A stretch of DNA of 9,495 nt, taken from an uncultured Collinsella sp. (lineage in GTDB: Bacteria; Actinomycetota; Coriobacteriia; Coriobacteriales; Coriobacteriaceae). Below, in pieces: positions 6,562 to 9,495 of the stretch. Numbering within the stretch: the stretch's first letter is position 1; every line of letters starts with the position of its first letter. The stretch lies in assembly GCA_905197385.1 (NCBI GenBank), contig CAJJYO010000047.1, positions 1-9,495 on the forward strand. Direction: 5' to 3'. Below the pieces are notes generated by a model, which ran no database searches, had not been told where the DNA came from, and saw only the letters and a program-made list of their open reading frames with translations. The position numbers and the translations under genes were made by a program.

Positions 6562-6590
6562 ACTATATGAACCATGGTACCACGAATGAA
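6562..6590 (-). promoter_or_regulatory. Possible promoter for the ParB-Bmp / phosphoesterase pair
   Basis: On the minus strand a -10-like TATAGT (6562-6567, 5 of 6 matches) is preceded after 17 bases by TTCATT (6585-6590, 3 of 6). It lies 28 bases before the start codon and just downstream of palindromic repeat copy 2. The -10 is reasonable but the -35 is weak. Confidence 0.4.
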
Positions 6591-6627
6591 AACCACAACA
6601 AAGGTGCCTGTCCCCTTTGTGGTGGTT
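6591..6627 (-). repeat. REP-like palindromic repeat, copy 2
   Basis: The arms 6591-6604 and 6614-6627 pair over 14 bases with one mismatch around a 9-base loop. Read on the minus strand it starts at the TAA stop of the mscS-like gene (6627-6629) and contains CCACCACAAAGGGGACA, then GGCACCTTTG. Copy 1 shares the first half but has a different second half, so these are related, diverged members of one family. It could also serve as a weak transcription terminator for the mscS-like gene. Confidence 0.75.
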
Positions 6628-7394
6628 TAGGCAATGATGGGGGCGATGGCGCGGATGCAGGCGTCGGCAGCGGTGAAAGTGGTGCTGTCGTCGCTGACGA
6701 TAAAGATGATCTTGCCCTTAATGCCAAAGTCGCCGATCTCGCTAAAGAGCACATACGGCTCCTTGTCAAAGCCCGAGATGGGAAGCACGGCGGCCTTGGT
6801 GGCGCTGGTCAGCTCGTCTGCCAGCGCGTCGAGCGAGGCCCACTTGGACGTGTCCTTTACGGCAACGGGCACAGCCACGCGCCCAAAGGGCATCAAATGC
6901 ACGAGCGTGTTCTTGGAGATGTTGGAGTTGGGGACGATGATGGTCTGCCCGCAGGCATCTTCGATGGTCGTGTGGCGCCAGGTGATGTCCTGGACCACGC
7001 CCGACACGCCGCCGACCTCGATATTGTCGCCAGGCTTAATGATGCCCATAAACGTAACCTGCATGCCGCCAATAAGGTTTGACAGCGTGTCCTGAAAGCC
7101 GAGCGAGATGGCGATGCCGCCGACGCCAAGAGCGGCGACGAGCGCGTTTGCGTTAATGCCAAAGCAGTTGTCGAGGATAAAGCTGCCGCCAATCATCCAG
7201 ATGACGGCGCGCGCGATGTTGATGAAGATACTTGATGCCGGAAGCGGGTTATCGTCACGGTTAAGCAGATGGTTCAGGGTCTTGGATACGACCTCGGCGG
7301 CGACGGCGGGGCCTATCGCCAAGATGACGGCCCAGATGATGTTGTGGACCCACCGTTGCTCAAAGAAATGAAGAATCGGCTCAAACAATTCCAT
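6627..7394 (-). CDS. Small-conductance mechanosensitive channel, MscS family
   Basis: MscS channels open under membrane tension and release solutes during osmotic downshock. The 255-residue protein has membrane segments at about 17-35 and 55-80. The pore helix TM3 lies at about 82-116, with VGGIAISLGFQDTLSNLIGG (91-110), the most conserved MscS signature. The beta domain follows with IKPGDNIEVGGVSGVVQDI and IIVPNSNISKN, then a short C-terminal alpha/beta domain. The length is compact compared with about 286 in E. coli MscS. The reading frame stays open upstream to 7583, but the start was set at 7392-7394, because AGGAGG (7405-7410) lies 10 bases before it and the longer version would translate through the upstream terminator hairpin. 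A TATCAT at 7426-7431 could be its -10. The stop is at the edge of a palindromic repeat. Confidence 0.93.
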   Translation of the reverse strand: MELFEPILHFFEQRWVHNIIWAVILAIGPAVAAEVVSKTLNHLLNRDDNPLPASSIFINIARAVIWMIGGSFILDNCFGINANALVAALGVGGIAISLGFQDTLSNLIGGMQVTFMGIIKPGDNIEVGGVSGVVQDITWRHTTIEDACGQTIIVPNSNISKNTLVHLMPFGRVAVPVAVKDTSKWASLDALADELTSATKAAVLPISGFDKEPYVLFSEIGDFGIKGKIIFIVSDDSTTFTAADACIRAIAPIIA

Positions 7395-7438
7395 GTAGGG
7401 AAAACCTCCTAATGATCGTCCAACCATGATACCCACCA

Positions 7439-7472
7439 AGAAGCCCGTCCGATCAAATTCGGACGGGCTTCT
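7439..7472 (-). terminator. Terminator of the nucleotidase gene
   Basis: A perfect 14-bp stem is formed by 7439-7452 and 7459-7472 (core AAGCCCGTCCGA/TCGGACGGGCTT) with a 6-base loop. It lies 50 bases downstream of the nucleotidase stop on the minus strand and upstream of the mscS-like gene. The T-run is short on both strands (GGGCTTCTT on the minus strand), so efficiency is uncertain. Confidence 0.75.
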
Positions 7473-7522
7473 GTGCTCGATATAAGGTTTACGCGGTGGG
7501 GTGCAAGGCCCGGCGGTGTAGC

Positions 7523-9495
7523 TTAGCGTCGACGCTTCCAGATAATGCCGAGAATGATGACGATGATGCCGCCGATAAGGCACGCGCCAACTACTGCCAG
7601 CGTGCGGTCTCCCGTTGCGGCGAGCTTACCGGTCGTCTTCTTGGTGATGACCTTCGTGGTCGTCGTGTCCGTCTTAGGCGAGGGCTTAGGCGTCGGGGCC
7701 GGTGTGGGCGTGGGGTCCACGGCAGCGGAGCCAAAGCTGATGGTGCCCGCGAGCGAGGCCATCTTGCTCTCCCAGCTGTTCTGCCCGATCAGCGCCCTTA
7801 GGGCTGACTCGCAGGCACCCCACTCGGTGTGTTTGGTGGCGTTTGCGAAGGTGGGGAAGTCGGTCGTGTTGGTAATGATGTAGTTGTTGGTGGCGACGGT
7901 ATAGGTCTTGGCGGGGTCGAGCGTGCTGCCGTCTTTGGTGAGTGTGGCACTCACAATGCGCTTGCCTTCGGGCTGCGTCCAATCAATCGTCACGTTGATG
8001 CTGCCAAAGGAGAGAACGCTGCCAGAGTCATCGCGCCACTTGTACTTGTCTTGCGCCTCCTGCTCGGTGTGACCGGCCGCCACGTAGGCTTGCTGAAGCT
8101 CGTAGCTGTGATTGCACTCGTCGCTGATTTGTAGCGAGTGCTCGAGCGCTGCGAGGAAGTCCGCGCCGGTCATGGTCCAGGTCTCCACGGTGTTGCCGTA
8201 GGGCGAGATGGCGATGACGTTGCCGGCGGTCACGTTGCCCGCCGCGATGCCGCCGCGGATGCCGCCAGCGTTTTCGATAGCGAAGTCCGCGCCCGTCAGG
8301 GCAAGATAGGAGCCGCAAATCACGTGGCCGATGGTCTGGGCCTTGGTGGTGTCGCCCTCCTTGCTGGGGCGGAAATCGGTGGTGCGCACCATTTCCCAAC
8401 CATGCGTGCCTGCGACGTCCTCGCCGTAGAAATAGTTGGTGGTGGATGTGCCGAGCACCTTGTTCGATTCGTTTTCAAAGGCCTCGTCGAGCGGCTTGAT
8501 CTTGTTGCGGACGGCTTCAAGGTGGCTTTGGTAGTCGGAGCCCTTGTCGGGGTCTGCCAAAAGGTCGTTGACGTTCTTGGCGGTGTAGAGCTTCTCGTCG
8601 CTGCCGTCTGCAGGGACCGTGACCGTGTCATCGTCGGTCGTCTCGGTGCCATTCGTGTCGTACTTGTACGGAATGGAAAGCAGCCCCACCTCGGCAAAGG
8701 CGCTGCCTGCCTCAACAACGTGGATCGTCTTGCCGTCGGCTCCCGTCACCTTCTCGTTAAGGTTGATGTGCTCGTGGCCTGCGATAAGGGCATCGACGCC
8801 ACGGAGTCGCGTGGCAAAGGTCTTGGCGTCGAGCGTGTGCGCGATACACGCAACAACATCGCAGCCCTCCTTGCGCAGCTGCTCTGCCTCGGCATTGATG
8901 GCGTTCGCGGCACCCGAGAACGACGTACCCGCGACCAGGTCCGCGCGCAGCGAGGAACCTAGCGACTCATCCATGGCACCCACGACGCCGACCTTGATTT
9001 TGTAGTCGAATGTGGAGTGATCTTCGCTATCCTCCCAGGTGCGATCGAGCGTCTTCGTGATGCTCGAGCTCCATACGCCGCTCGTAGACTTCGCGTTCGC
9101 GCAGAGCATGGCGAAGGGCGTGCCGGTGGTGCTGTAGCCGGTCATGGTGCGGAGTTTGTCCGCACCGTAGCTCCAGTCGTGGTTGCCTGGCGTGGTCGCG
9201 TCGTAGCCGTCGGCGTAGAAGGTGTCCATGAGCTCGGCGATGCTCTTGCCCTCGCTCATGGTGGCGAAGGACTGTCCGTGGAAGGTGTCGCCCGCATCGA
9301 GCAAAAGATCGGGGACGCTGCTTTGGGCGCTATAGAGAACCGCCAGTCCGTCAAAGCCCACAGTGCCGGTGCCCTTGCTTGCGTTGTAGCTGTACTTGTA
9401 GCTGCCGTGGATATCGTTGGTGTGCATGACGGCCACGGAGCCGTCAATAGCGGCGGGCAGGTTTCCCGCGAAAGCGAGGCTTGGGGTGCCTGCGA
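7523..9495 (-). CDS. Cell-wall-anchored 5'-nucleotidase / cyclic phosphodiesterase, N terminus cut by window edge
   Basis: About 656 residues are visible and the frame is open to the window end, so only the signal peptide and start are missing. The first residues (GTPSLAFAGNLPA) look like the end of a signal peptide. The metallophosphatase domain shows HTNDIHG (D27, H29), DAGD (D69), GNHDW (103-107), AH (H219) and GHEH (239-242). The C-terminal nucleotidase domain has the substrate-loop motif NAGGIR (408-413) and YTVATNNYI. A Pro/Thr-rich spacer follows (PTPTPAPTPKPSPK). The protein ends with a sorting signal: LAATGD (624-629), a hydrophobic helix and the tail KRRR. It should be attached to the cell wall by a sortase and release phosphate and nucleosides from extracellular nucleotides or 2',3'-cyclic nucleotides, as UshA/CpdB/YfkN relatives do; the exact substrate cannot be told. 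A GTG at 9436 is not taken as the start because coding clearly continues upstream. Confidence 0.92.
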   Translation of the reverse strand, partial: AGTPSLAFAGNLPAAIDGSVAVMHTNDIHGSYKYSYNASKGTGTVGFDGLAVLYSAQSSVPDLLLDAGDTFHGQSFATMSEGKSIAELMDTFYADGYDATTPGNHDWSYGADKLRTMTGYSTTGTPFAMLCANAKSTSGVWSSSITKTLDRTWEDSEDHSTFDYKIKVGVVGAMDESLGSSLRADLVAGTSFSGAANAINAEAEQLRKEGCDVVACIAHTLDAKTFATRLRGVDALIAGHEHINLNEKVTGADGKTIHVVEAGSAFAEVGLLSIPYKYDTNGTETTDDDTVTVPADGSDEKLYTAKNVNDLLADPDKGSDYQSHLEAVRNKIKPLDEAFENESNKVLGTSTTNYFYGEDVAGTHGWEMVRTTDFRPSKEGDTTKAQTIGHVICGSYLALTGADFAIENAGGIRGGIAAGNVTAGNVIAISPYGNTVETWTMTGADFLAALEHSLQISDECNHSYELQQAYVAAGHTEQEAQDKYKWRDDSGSVLSFGSINVTIDWTQPEGKRIVSATLTKDGSTLDPAKTYTVATNNYIITNTTDFPTFANATKHTEWGACESALRALIGQNSWESKMASLAGTISFGSAAVDPTPTPAPTPKPSPKTDTTTTKVITKKTTGKLAATGDRTLAVVGACLIGGIIVIILGIIWKRRR

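Noticed and set aside
7395..7583. N-terminal extension of the MscS-like protein by 63 residues
   Set aside because: The extension would translate the terminator hairpin at 7439-7472 and pass the Shine-Dalgarno at 7405-7410. Its sequence (MPYRRHHRHHSRHY) is not membrane-like.
8138..8962. Open frame of 274 codons on the plus strand
   Set aside because: It lies opposite the nucleotidase gene, whose catalytic motifs are all intact. It is a codon-bias shadow.

Overview
The window reads as chromosome of a moderately high-G+C Gram-positive bacterium. The best guess is Actinomycetota, class Coriobacteriia, a Collinsella-like gut organism. This rests on strongly C/G-ending codons in the translation genes, the order tuf, rpmG, tRNA-Trp, secE, nusG, rplK, rplA, a wall-anchored nucleotidase with an LAATG sorting motif, and accessory genes that resemble uncharacterised families I recall from gut clostridia and Coriobacteriia. 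The genus is inferred, not proven.

Left part (1-3862, plus strand): a translation and transcription cluster. It opens inside tuf (EF-Tu), which ends at a strong hairpin terminator. A new promoter just before position 1150 then drives rpmG (L33, 49 aa), an intact tRNA-Trp(CCA), secE, nusG, rplK (L11) and rplA (L1). A hairpin separates the tRNA from secE. The rplK-rplA gap holds a structure that mimics the 23S rRNA binding site of L1 and runs into the rplA ribosome binding site, so L1 probably represses its own translation. The cluster ends at a long hairpin terminator, and rplJ-rplL do not follow.

Right part (3878-9495, minus strand): four accessory genes, all read leftwards. In transcription order they are: (i) a secreted, cell-wall-anchored 5'-nucleotidase/cyclic phosphodiesterase, cut off by the window end; (ii) a small MscS-type mechanosensitive channel; (iii) a 638-aa cytoplasmic protein joining a ParB-like N-terminal domain to a PnrA/Bmp-like nucleoside-binding domain; and (iv) a calcineurin-like metallophosphoesterase whose start codon overlaps the stop of (iii) as ATGA. 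Genes (iii) and (iv) look like one translationally coupled unit, and I consider this pair the best candidate for an undescribed system.

Two copies of a palindromic element with the core AAAGGGGACA lie directly against the stop codons of genes (ii) and (iv), in the same orientation relative to the genes. They look like REP-type dispersed repeats. How the parts might work together is inference: the surface nucleotidase would release nucleosides, while the Bmp-like protein could sense a nucleoside or related ligand inside the cell and act with the phosphoesterase.
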